A DNA stretch of 64,000 bases from positions 1-64,000 of the forward strand of contig NZ_JANHLE010000017.1 of NCBI RefSeq assembly GCF_028682475.1. Reading direction: 5' to 3'. Below are positions 25,717 through 35,732 of the stretch, in pieces. The notes under the pieces were generated by a model. It saw only the letters and a program-made list of their open reading frames with translations. It did no database searches and was not told the origin of the DNA. Position 1 is the first letter of the stretch. Each line of letters opens with the position of its first letter. The position numbers and the translations under genes were made by a program. The stretch is from Pseudomonas putida (lineage in GTDB: Bacteria > Pseudomonadota > Gammaproteobacteria > Pseudomonadales > Pseudomonadaceae).

Positions 25717-26628
25717 ATGTTACGTACCATTAACTTCATGGGTGTGCGCAACGTTGCGTTCGGCATCACCCTGCTTCTGACCGTACTGGCGCTGTTCAGC
25801 TGGTTCTATAAAGGCCTCAACTTCGGCCTGGACTTCACCGGCGGTACGCTCATCGAGCTGACCTACGAGCGCCCGGCCAACCTCGGCCAGGTGCGCGAGG
25901 AACTGGTCAAGGCCGGTTTCGAAGACGCCGTTGTACAGAGCTTCGGCGCTACCACCGACTTGCTGGTGCGTATGCCGGGCGATGACCCGATGCTGGGTAA
26001 CCGCGTTTCCGAGGCGCTGCAGAAAGTCAGCAGCGACAACCCGGCGGTGGTCAAGCGTGTCGAGTTCGTCGGTCCGCAGGTCGGTGAAGAGCTGCGCGAC
26101 CAGGGTGGTCTGGGCATGTTGCTGGCCTTGGGCGGCATCATGATCTACCTGGCGTTCCGCTTTCAGTGGAAGTTCGCCCTGGGTGCAATCCTTTCGCTGG
26201 TGCACGACGTGGTCGTGACCATGGGTATCCTGTCGTTCTTCCAGATCACCTTCGACCTGACGGTGCTGGCGGCGGTACTGGCGATCATCGGTTACTCGCT
26301 CAACGACACCATCGTTGTATTCGACCGGGTACGTGAGAACTTCCGCGTATTGCGCAAGGCTTCGCTGATCGAGAACATCAACATCTCGACCACCCAGACC
26401 CTGCTGCGTACTGTGGCCACCTCGGTGTCGACCCTGTTGGCCATCGCCGCACTGCTGTTCTTCGGTGGTGACAACCTGTGGGGCTTCTCGCTGGCCTTGT
26501 TCATCGGTGTGATGGCCGGTACCTACTCGTCGATCTACATCGCCAACGTGGTGCTGATCTGGCTGAATCTGAGCAGTGAAGACCTGATTCCTCCGGCTAA
26601 AGCCGAAGGTGTGGACGACCGTCCATAA
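25717..26628 (+). CDS. secF: Protein translocase subunit SecF
   Basis: The protein has 303 residues. The FMGVRNVAFGITLLLTVLAL helix is followed by GLNFGLDFTGGTLIELTYER (~residues 27-46), a periplasmic domain, and the C-terminal helices with GYSLNDTIVVFDRVRENFR and AGTYSSIYIANVVLIWL. It forms the SecDF partner. It starts nine bases after the secD stop and is the last gene of the operon, followed by a strong terminator. Confidence 0.96.
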   Translation: MLRTINFMGVRNVAFGITLLLTVLALFSWFYKGLNFGLDFTGGTLIELTYERPANLGQVREELVKAGFEDAVVQSFGATTDLLVRMPGDDPMLGNRVSEALQKVSSDNPAVVKRVEFVGPQVGEELRDQGGLGMLLALGGIMIYLAFRFQWKFALGAILSLVHDVVVTMGILSFFQITFDLTVLAAVLAIIGYSLNDTIVVFDRVRENFRVLRKASLIENINISTTQTLLRTVATSVSTLLAIAALLFFGGDNLWGFSLALFIGVMAGTYSSIYIANVVLIWLNLSSEDLIPPAKAEGVDDRP

Positions 26629-26658
26629 GGGTTTTTCCCACACTGTTCGTCGTAGAAG

Positions 26659-26690
26659 AAGGCGCGAGTATTGAACTCGCGCCTTTTTTT
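26659..26690 (+). terminator. Terminator of the queA-tgt-yajC-secDF operon
   Basis: AAGGCGCGAGT and ACTCGCGCCTT form a near-perfect stem followed by T7. Confidence 0.93.
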
Positions 26691-26749
26691 ATGCTCCAAG
26701 GCAGGGAGAAGGCGGGCAAAGTTCCCGCAGGTACGATCAGGAGGTTCAC

Positions 26750-27298
26750 GTGAACAAGTCAATGCTGGTGGGTGCGGTTCTGGGGGCTGTCGGTGTGACA
26801 GCCGGAGGCGCTGTAGCCACCTATAACCTGGTCAAGAGTGGACCGGAATACGCTGAGGTGCTGGCGGTGCAGCCGGTCAAACAGACCGTCAAGACCCCGC
26901 GCGAAGTGTGCAAGGACGTGACCGTTACGCGTCAGGCGCCGGTCAAGGACCAGCATCAGATTGCCGGTACCGTGGTCGGTGCTCTGGCGGGTGGTCTGCT
27001 GGGTAACCAGATTGGTGGCGGCACCGGTAAAAAGATCGCCACGGTGGCCGGTGCGGTCGGTGGTGGCTATGCCGGTAACAAGGTGCAGGAAGGCATGCAG
27101 GAGCGTGATACTTACACCACCACGCAAACACGTTGCAATACCGTCAACGACCTGAGCGAGAAGGTGGTTGGCTATGACGTGAAGTATTCGATTGGCGAAA
27201 AGGTCGGCCAGGTGCGCATGGACCGTGATCCGGGCGCGCAGATTCCGCTGGATAAAGAAGGCAAGCTGATCCTGAGTGAGGCCCAGCCGGGTCAGTGA
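26750..27298 (+). CDS. Glycine-zipper 2TM-domain envelope protein
   Basis: The protein has 182 residues from GTG 26750 with an AGGAGG box. An N-terminal hydrophobic segment (MLVGAVLGAVGVTAGGAVAT) acts as a membrane anchor. The centre holds the glycine-zipper 2TM motif (IAGTVVGALAGGLLGNQIGG, GTGKKIATVAGAVGGGYAGN; ~residues 71-110). The C-terminal part (CNTVNDLSEKVVGYDVKYSI, then MDRDPG) is typical of the SlyB/Rcp-like 'surface antigen' group. Its precise role is unknown; such proteins usually reside in the outer membrane or envelope. It is monocistronic. Confidence 0.8.
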   Translation: MNKSMLVGAVLGAVGVTAGGAVATYNLVKSGPEYAEVLAVQPVKQTVKTPREVCKDVTVTRQAPVKDQHQIAGTVVGALAGGLLGNQIGGGTGKKIATVAGAVGGGYAGNKVQEGMQERDTYTTTQTRCNTVNDLSEKVVGYDVKYSIGEKVGQVRMDRDPGAQIPLDKEGKLILSEAQPGQ

Positions 27299-27304
27299 TG
27301 GCCT

Positions 27305-27379
27305 CATCGCCGGCAATGCCGGCTCCCACATTAGTTCAATGCAGGCTGAACTTGTGGGAGCTGGCCTTGCCAGCGATCG
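27305..27379. repeat. Variant REP pair (GCCGGC type)
   Basis: CATCGCCGGCAATGCCGGCT (27305 on) and TGTGGGAGCTGGCCTTGCCA (27352 on) form inverted arms. The core differs from the GCGGGCTTGCCCCGC type seen elsewhere in the window, so this is a second REP subclass. Confidence 0.75.
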
Positions 27380-27394
27380 AGCGCGAAGCGGTCG

Positions 27395-27425
27395 AAAAAA
27401 AAGCACCCCGAAGGGTGCTTTTTTT
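27395..27425. terminator. Bidirectional terminator between glycine-zipper gene and suhB
   Basis: A-run, AAGCACCC-CGAA-GGGTGCTT, T-run. It serves both convergent genes. Confidence 0.93.
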
Positions 27426-27440
27426 ATGCTCGACCGACGC

Positions 27441-28259
27441 TTAGCGTTTGATCGAAGCCGGCAGGTGCGGCTGGATAGCGGTCAGCACTGCCTTGAAGCA
27501 CTTGATGTTACCGGCAACGATATGACCCTTTTCAAGGAAGTCGTGACCGCCGGTGAAGTCACTCACCAGGCCGCCAGCTTCCTGGATCAGCAGGGCGCCT
27601 GCAGCCATGTCGTATTCCGACAGGCCCGATTCCCAGAAGGCATCGAAGCGGCCGGCGGCGACGTAGGCCAGGTCCAGGCTGGCGGCGCCAGCGCGGCGGA
27701 TGCCGGCAGTCTGGCCAACCAGGGCGCGGAACATGCCCAGGTAGTTGTCCAGGTCAGCCATCTGGTTGTCGCGGAACGGGAAGCCGGTGCCCAGCAGCGC
27801 GCCTTCCAGGCTGGTGCGGGAGCTGACGCGCAGGCGACGACCGTTCAGTTGAGCGCCACGGCCACGGCTGGCGGTGAATTCTTCCTGGCGGACAGGGTCC
27901 AGAACCACGGCGTGCTCAAGGCGGCCACGGTATTTGCAGGCAATGCTGACAGCAAAGTGCGGAATGCCACGCAGGAAGTTGGTGGTGCCGTCCAGTGGGT
28001 CGATGATCCACAGGTAGTCCTTGCCTTCTTCGCCGCTGCCGGCGTGCAGGCCGGTTTCTTCGCCGTAGATGGAGTGGTTCGGGTAGGCCTTGCGCAGGGC
28101 ATCAATGATTTTCTGCTCTGCGGCGCGATCGATTTCCGAGACGTAATCCTTGGCGTCTTTTTCATCAACCTTGATGGTATCCAGGCGCTCGATGGAGCGG
28201 AAAATCAATTCACTGGCGCTGCGGGCGGCGCGCAGCGCGATATTCAGCATGGGCTGCAT
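27441..28259 (-). CDS. suhB: Inositol-1-monophosphatase family protein SuhB
   Basis: The protein has 272 residues from ATG 28259 (AGGTGA box); upstream in-frame extension overlaps the trmJ region and is rejected. Metal-binding motifs of the Li-sensitive phosphatase superfamily are intact: Glu of GEETGLHAG (~residue 67), DPLDGTTNFLRG (~86-97) and SEYDMAAGALLIQEAGG (~216-232). SuhB hydrolyses inositol monophosphate and, in enterobacteria, also joins the rRNA antitermination complex. It is divergent from trmJ. Confidence 0.94.
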   Translation of the reverse strand: MQPMLNIALRAARSASELIFRSIERLDTIKVDEKDAKDYVSEIDRAAEQKIIDALRKAYPNHSIYGEETGLHAGSGEEGKDYLWIIDPLDGTTNFLRGIPHFAVSIACKYRGRLEHAVVLDPVRQEEFTASRGRGAQLNGRRLRVSSRTSLEGALLGTGFPFRDNQMADLDNYLGMFRALVGQTAGIRRAGAASLDLAYVAAGRFDAFWESGLSEYDMAAGALLIQEAGGLVSDFTGGHDFLEKGHIVAGNIKCFKAVLTAIQPHLPASIKR

Positions 28260-28404
28260 GGACGTTTCACCTGGGTCGTTAAAGAAAGCCGAACATTCTA
28301 GCAGAAAACTTTCTGCGTAGAAGGGTGGCATTTGCTTTCGTAGCGTAAAGTCAGTGCCTTCTGTAAGATTTACGGCTTCTTTCCCGTGTCTGTGAGCGCT
28401 CGCC

Positions 28405-29178
28405 TTGCTGCAAAATATTCGTGTTGTTCTGGTCAATACCAGCCACCCCGGCAATATCGGCGGCGCTGCGCGTGCCATGAAAAACATGGGCTTGTCGCGC
28501 CTGGTGCTGGTTGATCCGCAGGATTTCCCTTCTCATGAAGCCGATGCCCGGGCGTCGGGTGCCGATGATGTGCTCGGCGGCGCGCAAGTGGTGGCCACCC
28601 TTGAAGAAGCGCTGGTCGGTTGCAATCTGGTGTTCGGCACCAGTGCCCGCGAGCGGCGCATCCCCTGGCCGCTGGTCGACCCGCGCGAATGCGGCAGCAA
28701 GGTCATCGAGCATGCCCTTCAGGGCGAGGAAATTGCCCTGGTGTTCGGTCGTGAATACGCCGGCCTGACCAACGAAGAGCTGCAGCGCTGCCATTTTCAT
28801 GTGCACATTCCTTCCAATCCCGACTTCAGTTCGCTGAACCTGGCTGCTGCGGTGCAGGTGCTGGCGTACGAAGTGCGCATGGCCTGGCTGGCCGCCGAAG
28901 GCCAGCCTTCGAAGGTGGAGAAGTTCGAAGTGACGTCGGTGCGCAGCAGCGAACTGGCGACCATGGATGAAATGGAACTGTTCTACGAGCACCTGGAAAA
29001 GACTCTGGTCGACATTGGCTTCCTCGACCCGGAAAAGCCCAAGCACCTGATGCCGCGTCTGCGTCGGCTGTACGGGCGCAGCTCGGTCAATCGTTCGGAA
29101 ATGAGTATTTTGCGCGGCATTCTCACGGAAACCCAGAAAGTAGCCCGTGGCGAGCCGCATAAGCGCAAGGATCAGTAA
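28405..29178 (+). CDS. trmJ: tRNA (cytidine/uridine-32-2'-O-)-methyltransferase TrmJ
   Basis: The protein has 257 residues from TTG 28405 (LLQNIRVVLVNTSHPGNIGG). SPOUT-fold motifs are NTSHPGNIGGAARAMKNMGL, ALVFGREYAGLTNEEL (~residues 110-125) and IPSNPDFSSLNLAAAVQVLA (~134-153), which form the trefoil knot that binds SAM. It methylates the ribose at position 32 of several tRNAs. The cysE start follows immediately after its stop, so they share a transcript. Confidence 0.94.
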   Translation: MLQNIRVVLVNTSHPGNIGGAARAMKNMGLSRLVLVDPQDFPSHEADARASGADDVLGGAQVVATLEEALVGCNLVFGTSARERRIPWPLVDPRECGSKVIEHALQGEEIALVFGREYAGLTNEELQRCHFHVHIPSNPDFSSLNLAAAVQVLAYEVRMAWLAAEGQPSKVEKFEVTSVRSSELATMDEMELFYEHLEKTLVDIGFLDPEKPKHLMPRLRRLYGRSSVNRSEMSILRGILTETQKVARGEPHKRKDQ

Positions 29179-29961
29179 ATGTTCGAGCGTCTGCGTGAAG
29201 ATATTCAGAGCGTTTTCCATCGTGACCCGGCGGCGCGCAACGCCTTTGAAGTGCTGACCTGCTATCCGGGCATGCATGCGATCTGGTTGCACCGGGCGGC
29301 TCACGCATTGTGGAAGCGTGACTGGAAGTGGCTGGCCCGGCTGGTATCGAACTTCGGGCGCTGGATGACCGGTATCGAGATTCATCCGGGGGCCAAAGTC
29401 GGTCGGCGCTTCTTCATCGACCATGGCATGGGAATCGTGATCGGTGAAACGGCCGAGATCGGCGACGATGTCACCCTGTACCAGGGTGTGACCCTGGGTG
29501 GCACCAGCTGGAACAAGGGCAAGCGCCATCCAACCCTGGAAGATGGCGTGGTGGTCGGTGCCGGTGCCAAGGTGCTGGGACCTTTCACCGTCGGTGCCGG
29601 GGCCAAGATCGGCTCCAACGCCGTGGTCACCAAGGCAGTACCGGCGGGCGCTACTGCCGTGGGTATCCCGGGGCGCATCATCGTCAAGACCGACGCCGAG
29701 GTTGAAGCCAAGCGCAAGGCCATGGCCGAGAAGATCGGTTTCGATGCCTATGGTGTCAGTGAGGACATGCCGGACCCGGTAGCCCGTGCCATTGGTCAGT
29801 TGCTCGATCACCTGCAAGCAGTCGACGGGCGCCTGGAAGATATGTGCGGCGCCCTGAAAAACCTCGGCAGTGACTACTGTGCCAAGGAGCTGCCAGTCCT
29901 GCGCGAGGAAGACTTCGCCGAGATCAAGGATGAGGCCCGTAGCGACGCGTCGACGCATTGA
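29179..29961 (+). CDS. cysE: Serine O-acetyltransferase
   Basis: The protein has 260 residues. The N-terminal helical domain ([20 protein letters not shown]) is followed by a left-handed beta-helix of hexapeptide repeats: [40 protein letters not shown], and [20 protein letters not shown]. The catalytic His/Asp lie around RFFIDHGMG. It acetylates serine with acetyl-CoA to form O-acetylserine, the precursor of cysteine. It begins on the base after the trmJ stop. Placement directly before the isc genes links cysteine supply to sulfur mobilisation by IscS. Confidence 0.95.
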   Translation: MFERLREDIQSVFHRDPAARNAFEVLTCYPGMHAIWLHRAAHALWKRDWKWLARLVSNFGRWMTGIEIHPGAKVGRRFFIDHGMGIVIGETAEIGDDVTLYQGVTLGGTSWNKGKRHPTLEDGVVVGAGAKVLGPFTVGAGAKIGSNAVVTKAVPAGATAVGIPGRIIVKTDAEVEAKRKAMAEKIGFDAYGVSEDMPDPVARAIGQLLDHLQAVDGRLEDMCGALKNLGSDYCAKELPVLREEDFAEIKDEARSDASTH

Positions 29962-30045
29962 CAGAAGGGGCGTGCGCAGGCGCCCCTTAGTTTGCTATCA
30001 TTCGGCCGCCGTCTTGCGGTAAACCCGACTAAAGCACTAGGTCTT

Positions 30046-30071
30046 ATAGTTGACTTAAATGCTCGGGAATA
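30046..30071 (+). promoter_or_regulatory. Type 1 IscR-binding site overlapping the isc promoter
   Basis: ATAGTTGACTTAAATGCTCG followed by GGAATA resembles the type 1 IscR site (ATASYYGACT...). It overlaps the -35 box, consistent with repression by [2Fe-2S]-IscR. Confidence 0.7.
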
Positions 30072-30078
30072 GCATACT
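30050..30078 (+). promoter_or_regulatory. isc operon promoter
   Basis: TTGACT (30050-30055) and CATACT (30073-30078) are 17 bases apart, 36 bases before ATG 30115. Confidence 0.75.
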
Positions 30079-30114
30079 CGCTCCCATCCCGTAACCCCGT
30101 GGTACCTACTAGCC

Positions 30115-30606
30115 ATGCGACTGACTACAAAAGGCCGATACGCCGTGACCGCCATGCTCGACCTGGCGTTGCACGCGCAGCATGGGCCGGTGTCTCTGGC
30201 CGACATTTCCGAGCGCCAAGGCATCTCCCTCTCTTATCTGGAGCAGCTGTTTGCAAAGCTGCGCCGCAGCAGTCTGGTTTCCAGCGTGCGCGGCCCTGGC
30301 GGCGGCTATCAGCTGTCGCGAAGCATGGAGAGCATTCAGGTCGCCCAGGTTATCGACGCGGTCAATGAATCGGTCGACGCCACGCGCTGCCAGGGTCTGG
30401 GTGATTGCCACGCTGGCGACACCTGCCTGACACACCACTTGTGGTGTGACCTGAGCCAGCAGATTCACGAGTTTCTCAGCGGCATCAGCCTGGCTGACCT
30501 TGTTACTCGCCGTGAGGTACAAGAAGTCGCCCAGCGCCAGGACCTGCGTCGTATCGCAGGCCGGGCACCGCAGCTGGACAAGATTGAGACGTCCGCCGTC
30601 GAATGA
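30115..30606 (+). CDS. iscR: Fe-S cluster assembly regulator IscR
   Basis: The protein has 163 residues of the Rrf2 family. The N-terminus [20 protein letters not shown] leads into a winged helix ([20 protein letters not shown]). The cluster ligands are three cysteines spaced C-x5-C-x5-C ([15 protein letters not shown], ~residues 91-105) and a following His in LTHHLW. With a [2Fe-2S] cluster it represses its own operon. It is the first gene of iscRSUA-hscBA-fdx-iscX. Confidence 0.96.
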   Translation: MRLTTKGRYAVTAMLDLALHAQHGPVSLADISERQGISLSYLEQLFAKLRRSSLVSSVRGPGGGYQLSRSMESIQVAQVIDAVNESVDATRCQGLGDCHAGDTCLTHHLWCDLSQQIHEFLSGISLADLVTRREVQEVAQRQDLRRIAGRAPQLDKIETSAVE

Positions 30607-30648
30607 CCGTTTCGACGCGCGGCGCGACCGCCTGATAGGAGATATTCA

Positions 30649-31863
30649 ATGAAGTTGCCGATCTACCTCGATTACTCCGCGACCACACCGGTCGACCCAC
30701 GCGTTGCCCAGAAGATGAGCGACTGCCTGCTGGTCGACGGAAACTTCGGTAACCCGGCGTCGCGCTCCCACGTCTTTGGCTGGAAAGCCGAAGAAGCGGT
30801 CGAGAACGCCCGTCGCCAGGTCGCTGACCTGGTCAATGCCGACCCGCGGGAAATTGTCTGGACCAGCGGTGCCACCGAGTCCGACAACCTGGCAATCAAG
30901 GGCGTCGCGCACTTCTACAGCACCAAGGGCAAGCACCTGATCACCTCCAAGATCGAGCACAAGGCCGTTCTGGACAGCACCCGTCAGCTGGAGCGTGAAG
31001 GGTTCGAAGTCACCTACATCGAGCCAGGCGCCGATGGCCTGATCACTCCGGCCATGGTTGAAGCGGCCCTGCGTGATGACACCATCCTGGTGTCGATCAT
31101 GCATGTGAACAACGAAATCGGCACCATCAACGACATCGCCGCCATCGGCGAACTGACCCGCGCCCGCGGCGTCATGTTCCACGTCGATGCCGCGCAGTCG
31201 ACCGGCAAGGTCGAAATCGATCTGCAAAAGCTGAAAGTCGACCTGATGTCGTTCTCGGCGCACAAAACCTACGGCCCTAAAGGCATCGGCGCGCTGTACG
31301 TCAGCCGCAAGCCTCGCGTGCGCCTGGAAGCCACCATGCACGGCGGCGGTCACGAGCGCGGCATGCGTTCGGGCACCCTGGCGACCCACCAGATTGTCGG
31401 CATGGGCGAAGCGTTCGCCATCGCCAAAGAGCTGATGGCCAGCGAGAACCTGCGCATCAAGGCTCTGAGCGACCGCTTCTACAAGCAGGTTGAAGGTCTG
31501 GAAGAGCTGTACATCAACGGCTGCATGACCGCGCGCATTCCGCACAACCTGAACCTGAGCTTCAACTACGTCGAAGGCGAGTCGCTGATCATGGCGCTCA
31601 AGGACCTGGCCGTTTCGTCCGGTTCGGCCTGTACATCGGCTTCGCTTGAGCCGTCCTACGTGCTGCGCGCCCTGGGCCGCAATGACGAACTGGCACACAG
31701 CTCGATCCGCTTCACCTTCGGTCGCTTCACCACCGAAGAAGAAATCGACTACGCCGCGCAGAAGGTTTGCGAGGCCGTGACCAAGCTGCGCGAATTGTCG
31801 CCGCTGTGGGATATGTACAAAGACGGCGTCGACATCTCCAAGATTGAGTGGGCTGCGCACTAA
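30649..31863 (+). CDS. iscS: Cysteine desulfurase IscS
   Basis: The protein has 404 residues, a class V aminotransferase fold. The PLP lysine is in [16 protein letters not shown] (~residue 206) with the preceding [10 protein letters not shown]. The persulfide-carrying cysteine is in [20 protein letters not shown] (~residue 328). It removes sulfur from cysteine and passes it to IscU, and also feeds tRNA thiolation. TAGGAG precedes the ATG. Confidence 0.97.
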   Translation: MKLPIYLDYSATTPVDPRVAQKMSDCLLVDGNFGNPASRSHVFGWKAEEAVENARRQVADLVNADPREIVWTSGATESDNLAIKGVAHFYSTKGKHLITSKIEHKAVLDSTRQLEREGFEVTYIEPGADGLITPAMVEAALRDDTILVSIMHVNNEIGTINDIAAIGELTRARGVMFHVDAAQSTGKVEIDLQKLKVDLMSFSAHKTYGPKGIGALYVSRKPRVRLEATMHGGGHERGMRSGTLATHQIVGMGEAFAIAKELMASENLRIKALSDRFYKQVEGLEELYINGCMTARIPHNLNLSFNYVEGESLIMALKDLAVSSGSACTSASLEPSYVLRALGRNDELAHSSIRFTFGRFTTEEEIDYAAQKVCEAVTKLRELSPLWDMYKDGVDISKIEWAAH

Positions 31864-31909
31864 GTAGTCGCCGGCAAGAGCGGCTCTCTGATGAGGAAGG
31901 AATTGCACC

Positions 31910-32296
31910 ATGGCATACAGTGAAAAGGTCATCGACCACTACGAAAACCCGCGTAACGTCGGCAAGATGAATGCCGAAGACCCGGATGTCGGCACCGGCA
32001 TGGTCGGCGCTCCGGCGTGCGGCGACGTGATGCGCCTGCAGATCAAGGTCAACGAGCAGGGTGTCATCGAAGACGCCAAGTTCAAGACCTACGGCTGTGG
32101 TTCGGCCATCGCTTCCAGCTCCCTCGCTACCGAGTGGATGAAGGGCAAGACCCTGGACGAAGCCGAAACCATCAAGAACACCCAGCTGGCCGAAGAACTG
32201 GCGTTGCCGCCAGTGAAAATCCACTGCTCGGTACTCGCCGAGGACGCCATCAAGGCGGCCGTGCGCGATTACAAGCAGAAGAAAGGTTTGCTCTAA
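31910..32296 (+). CDS. iscU: Fe-S cluster scaffold IscU
   Basis: The protein has 128 residues. The three cluster-ligand cysteines are in GAPACGDVM, TYGCGSAIASS and KIHCSVLAED, and the aspartate next to the first is present. LPPVK, the binding motif for the chaperone HscA, directly precedes the third cysteine. It assembles [2Fe-2S] clusters with sulfur from IscS and electrons from ferredoxin. Confidence 0.97.
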   Translation: MAYSEKVIDHYENPRNVGKMNAEDPDVGTGMVGAPACGDVMRLQIKVNEQGVIEDAKFKTYGCGSAIASSSLATEWMKGKTLDEAETIKNTQLAEELALPPVKIHCSVLAEDAIKAAVRDYKQKKGLL

Positions 32297-32324
32297 GTTC
32301 GCCTGTTGCAGGTAAGGAGTCTCG

Positions 32325-32648
32325 ATGGCTATCAGCATGACAGAAGCCGCCGCCAACCATGTGCGGCGCTCCATTGACGGGCGTGGCAAGGGCGTTGGAA
32401 TTCGCCTTGGCGTGCGCACCACCGGCTGCTCGGGCCTGGCCTATGTGCTGGAGTTCGTCGATGAGCTGGCCGACGAAGACCAGGTCTTCGAAAGCCATGG
32501 CCAGAAAGTGATCATCGATCCGAAAAGCCTGACGTACCTCGACGGCACCGAGCTGGATTTCGTCAAGGAAGGGTTGAACGAAGGCTTCAAGTTCAACAAC
32601 CCCAACGTACGCGGTGAGTGTGGCTGCGGCGAAAGCTTCAACGTCTGA
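32325..32648 (+). CDS. iscA: Iron-sulfur cluster assembly protein IscA
   Basis: The protein has 107 residues. A-type carrier with the conserved cysteines in [14 protein letters not shown] (~residue 35) and the GECGCGESF tail (~99-101). It acts as an iron or cluster carrier between IscU and apoproteins. It has an AAGGAG box and normal spacing within the operon. Confidence 0.97.
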   Translation: MAISMTEAAANHVRRSIDGRGKGVGIRLGVRTTGCSGLAYVLEFVDELADEDQVFESHGQKVIIDPKSLTYLDGTELDFVKEGLNEGFKFNNPNVRGECGCGESFNV

Positions 32649-32656
32649 GGCTGCGC

Positions 32657-33178
32657 GTGGGTACTCCTTGTCATTTCGCCCTGTTTGACCTGCAACCTGG
32701 CTTTCGTCTGGATCTCGACAAGTTGGCCGTTCGCTATCGCGAGCTGGCCCGCGAGGTCCATCCGGATCGCTTCGCCGACGCCTCAGAACGTGAACAGCGC
32801 ATTGCGCTGGAGCGTTCCGCTGCGCTGAACGAGGCCTACCAGACTCTCAAGAGCGCGCCCCGGCGTGCCCGCTACCTGTTGGCGATCGGCGGCCATGAAG
32901 TGCCGCAGGAAGTCACCGTCCATGATCCCGAGTTCCTGCTGCAGCAGATGCAATTGCGCGAAGAGCTCGAAGACCTGCAGGACAGTGCCGACCTCGATGG
33001 CGTTGCCGTTTTCAAGCGCCGCCTGAAAACTGCCCAGGAAGCACTCAACGAGGACTTCGCCGCCTGCTGGGATGATGCTGCGCAGCGTGAACAGGCCGAG
33101 CGCCTGATGCGCCGCATGCAGTTTCTCGACAAGCTCGCCTATGAAGTGCGCCAGCTGGAAGAGCGCCTCGACGATTAA
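32657..33178 (+). CDS. hscB: Fe-S cluster co-chaperone HscB
   Basis: The protein has 173 residues from GTG 32657, eight bases after the iscA stop. The J-domain ([20 protein letters not shown], then [12 protein letters not shown] with the HPD motif at ~35-37) is followed by a three-helix domain that binds IscU. It delivers IscU to HscA and stimulates its ATPase. Confidence 0.95.
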   Translation: MGTPCHFALFDLQPGFRLDLDKLAVRYRELAREVHPDRFADASEREQRIALERSAALNEAYQTLKSAPRRARYLLAIGGHEVPQEVTVHDPEFLLQQMQLREELEDLQDSADLDGVAVFKRRLKTAQEALNEDFAACWDDAAQREQAERLMRRMQFLDKLAYEVRQLEERLDD

Positions 33179-33220
33179 CCCGGCGCTGCCTCTGGCGGCG
33201 CCCCTGGTATTCAGATAAGC

Positions 33221-35083
33221 ATGGCCCTACTGCAGATTGCCGAACCCGGTCAGAGTCCTCAACCGCACCAGCGCCGCCTGGCGGTGGGGATTGACCTTGG
33301 TACCACCAACTCCCTGGTTGCCGCCCTGCGCAGCGGCCGTAGCGAGCCCCTGCCTGACGCCCAAGGCCGGGTCATCCTGCCTTCGGCGGTGCGTTATCAC
33401 GCTGATCACATCGATGTCGGTCAGGTCGCGCGCGATGCCGCGTCCAGCGATCCGCTCAATACCGTGCTGTCGGTCAAGCGCCTGATGGGTCGTGGCCTGG
33501 CGGACGTCAAACAGCTGGGTGAGCAACTGCCTTACCGCTTTGTCGGCGGTGAATCGCACATGCCGTTCATCGAGACCATCCAGGGCCCGAAAAGCCCGGT
33601 GGAAGTCTCCGCCGATATCCTCAAGGTTCTCCGTCAGCGCGCTGAAGAAACCCTGGGTGGCGAGCTGGTCGGTGCGGTGATCACCGTGCCTGCCTATTTC
33701 GACGATGCCCAGCGTCAGGCCACCAAGGATGCAGCGCGTCTGGCCGGTCTGAACGTGCTGCGCCTGCTCAATGAGCCGACCGCAGCGGCGGTGGCCTACG
33801 GTCTGGACCAGAACGCCGAAGGTCTGGTGGCTATCTATGACCTGGGTGGCGGGACTTTCGATATCTCGATCCTGCGCCTGACCGGCGGCGTCTTCGAAGT
33901 GTTGGCCACCGGCGGCGACAGCGCGCTGGGCGGCGACGACTTTGATCACGCGATTGCCAGCTGGATCGTCGAGCAGGCCGGCCTGTCTTCGGACCTTGAT
34001 CCGGGGGCTCAGCGCCAGTTGCTGCAAACCGCCTGCGCGGCCAAGGAAGCCCTGACCAATGCTGATTCGGTTTCGGTTGCCTATGGCAACTGGCAGGCCG
34101 AGCTGACCCGTAGCGCCTTCGACGCGCTGATCGAGCCGATGATTGCCCGTAGCCTCAAAGCCTGCCGTCGCGCCGTGCGTGACAGTGGTGTCGAGCTTGA
34201 AGAGGTCGGTGCAGTGGTTATGGTCGGTGGCTCGACCCGCGTGCCGCGTGTACGTGAGGCGGTTGGTAGCCTGTTTGGGCGTACCCCGTTGACCGAAATC
34301 GATCCCGATCAGGTGGTCGCCATCGGCGCCGCGATTCAGGCCGATACCCTGGCCGGCAACCGCCGCGATGGTGGCGAACTGCTGCTGCTTGATGTGATTC
34401 CGCTGTCCCTGGGCCTTGAAACCATGGGCGGGCTGATGGAAAAGGTGATTCCGCGCAACACCACCATCCCGGTCGCCCGTGCCCAGGAGTTCACCACCTA
34501 TAAAGACGGCCAGTCGGCGATGATGATCCACGTGCTGCAAGGCGAGCGTGAATTGATCAGCGACTGCCGTTCCCTGGCGCGCTTCGAACTGCGCGGTATT
34601 CCGGCGATGGTCGCCGGTGCGGCGAAGATTCGCGTGACTTTCCAGGTCGATGCCGATGGCCTGCTCAGCGTTGCGGCGCGCGAGCTGGGTTCGGGCGTCG
34701 AATCAAGCATCCAGGTCAAGCCGTCCTACGGGCTGACCGACGGTGAAATCGCCCGCATGCTCAAGGACTCCTTCGAACACGCCGGCTTCGACAAGGTTGC
34801 GCGCCAGTTGCGTGAGCACCAGGTCGACGCCGAACGCCTGCTCGAAGCGGTGCAGGGCGCCCTGGACGCCGACGGCGAGCGCCTGCTGGACGCCGAAGAG
34901 CGTCTGGCCATCGAGCAACAGATGCAAGACTTGCGTGATTTGATCAACGGCACCGATGGCGCCGCCATCGAGCAACAGACCAAGCGTCTGTCGCAGGTGA
35001 CCGATGCCTTTGCCGCCCGTCGCCTTGATTCGACGGTAAAAGCCGCGTTGGCCGGGCGCAACCTGAATGAGATCGAGGAGTAA
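33221..35083 (+). CDS. hscA: Fe-S chaperone HscA (Hsp70 type)
   Basis: The protein has 620 residues. The nucleotide-binding domain shows [13 protein letters not shown] (~residues 22-34), [35 protein letters not shown] and [15 protein letters not shown]. The substrate domain begins at [20 protein letters not shown]. It binds the LPPVK motif of IscU and uses ATP to promote cluster release. Length is as expected for HscA and shorter than DnaK. Confidence 0.97.
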   Translation: MALLQIAEPGQSPQPHQRRLAVGIDLGTTNSLVAALRSGRSEPLPDAQGRVILPSAVRYHADHIDVGQVARDAASSDPLNTVLSVKRLMGRGLADVKQLGEQLPYRFVGGESHMPFIETIQGPKSPVEVSADILKVLRQRAEETLGGELVGAVITVPAYFDDAQRQATKDAARLAGLNVLRLLNEPTAAAVAYGLDQNAEGLVAIYDLGGGTFDISILRLTGGVFEVLATGGDSALGGDDFDHAIASWIVEQAGLSSDLDPGAQRQLLQTACAAKEALTNADSVSVAYGNWQAELTRSAFDALIEPMIARSLKACRRAVRDSGVELEEVGAVVMVGGSTRVPRVREAVGSLFGRTPLTEIDPDQVVAIGAAIQADTLAGNRRDGGELLLLDVIPLSLGLETMGGLMEKVIPRNTTIPVARAQEFTTYKDGQSAMMIHVLQGERELISDCRSLARFELRGIPAMVAGAAKIRVTFQVDADGLLSVAARELGSGVESSIQVKPSYGLTDGEIARMLKDSFEHAGFDKVARQLREHQVDAERLLEAVQGALDADGERLLDAEERLAIEQQMQDLRDLINGTDGAAIEQQTKRLSQVTDAFAARRLDSTVKAALAGRNLNEIEE

Positions 35084-35086
35084 CAG

Positions 35087-35428
35087 ATGCCGCAGGTGAT
35101 TTTTCTGCCCCACGAGAAGTTCTGCCCGGATGGCATGGTTGTAGAGGCCGAGACAGGTAAGTCGATCCTCGAAGTGGCGCATGACAACCACATCGAAATC
35201 GAAAGCGCCTGCGGCGGCGTCTGCGCCTGCACCACGTGCCACTGCGTGATTCGCGAAGGCTTCAACTCGCTCAATGAAGCCGACGAGCTGGAAGAGGACT
35301 ATCTTGACCGTGCCTGGGGCCTGGAGCCGACGTCGCGCCTGACTTGCCAGGCCAAGGTCGGCACCGAAGACCTGACGGTCGAGATCCCCAAGTACTCCCT
35401 CAACCACGCCGCCGAAGCGCCGCATTGA
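35087..35428 (+). CDS. fdx: ISC-type [2Fe-2S] ferredoxin
   Basis: The protein has 113 residues. Cluster ligands are in ESACGGVCACTTCHCVI (~residues 41-57) with the fourth cysteine in SRLTCQAKV (~residue 87). It gives electrons for cluster assembly on IscU. It starts three bases after hscA. Confidence 0.97.
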   Translation: MPQVIFLPHEKFCPDGMVVEAETGKSILEVAHDNHIEIESACGGVCACTTCHCVIREGFNSLNEADELEEDYLDRAWGLEPTSRLTCQAKVGTEDLTVEIPKYSLNHAAEAPH

Positions 35429-35440
35429 TCTGGAGCTGAC

Positions 35441-35641
35441 ATGAGCCTGAAATGGGTTGATGTACTTGAAATTGCAATCCAGCTTGCCGAAAGCAAGCCG
35501 GAAGTCGATCCTCGTTATGTGAACTTCGTCGATCTGCACCAGTGGGTGCTGGCTTTGCCGGAGTTCAGTGACGATCCGCAGCGTGGCGGCGAGAAGGTTC
35601 TCGAAGCCATTCAGGCGGCCTGGATCGAAGAAGCCGACTGA
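35441..35641 (+). CDS. iscX: Fe-S assembly protein IscX
   Basis: The protein has 66 residues, acidic. The motif LKWVDVLEIAIQLAESKPEV, then DPRYVNFVDLHQWVLALPEF is diagnostic. It binds IscS and iron and modulates desulfurase activity. It is the last gene of the isc operon; a terminator-like hairpin lies 30 bases on. Confidence 0.96.
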   Translation: MSLKWVDVLEIAIQLAESKPEVDPRYVNFVDLHQWVLALPEFSDDPQRGGEKVLEAIQAAWIEEAD

Positions 35642-35671
35642 GCGCGCTCGGCAGGTTAGGCAATCCCCCAG

Positions 35672-35700
35672 AACCCGCGTATAATTCGCGGGTTTAATTT
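35672..35700 (+). terminator. Terminator of isc operon, with a -10-like box in its loop
   Basis: AACCCGCG (35672-35679) and CGCGGGTT (35687-35694) enclose TATAATT, then TAATTTTT. The loop contains a perfect TATAAT (35680-35685), positioned to serve as the ndk -10 box 48 bases before its ATG. The best candidate -35 17 bases upstream is poor. Confidence 0.7.
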
Positions 35701-35732
35701 TTCGCTTCACTCAACGTTTCTGGAGTTTCACC

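Noticed and set aside
33227..34540. A 437-codon minus-strand frame opposite hscA
   Set aside because: Same composition artefact; hscA is unmistakable.
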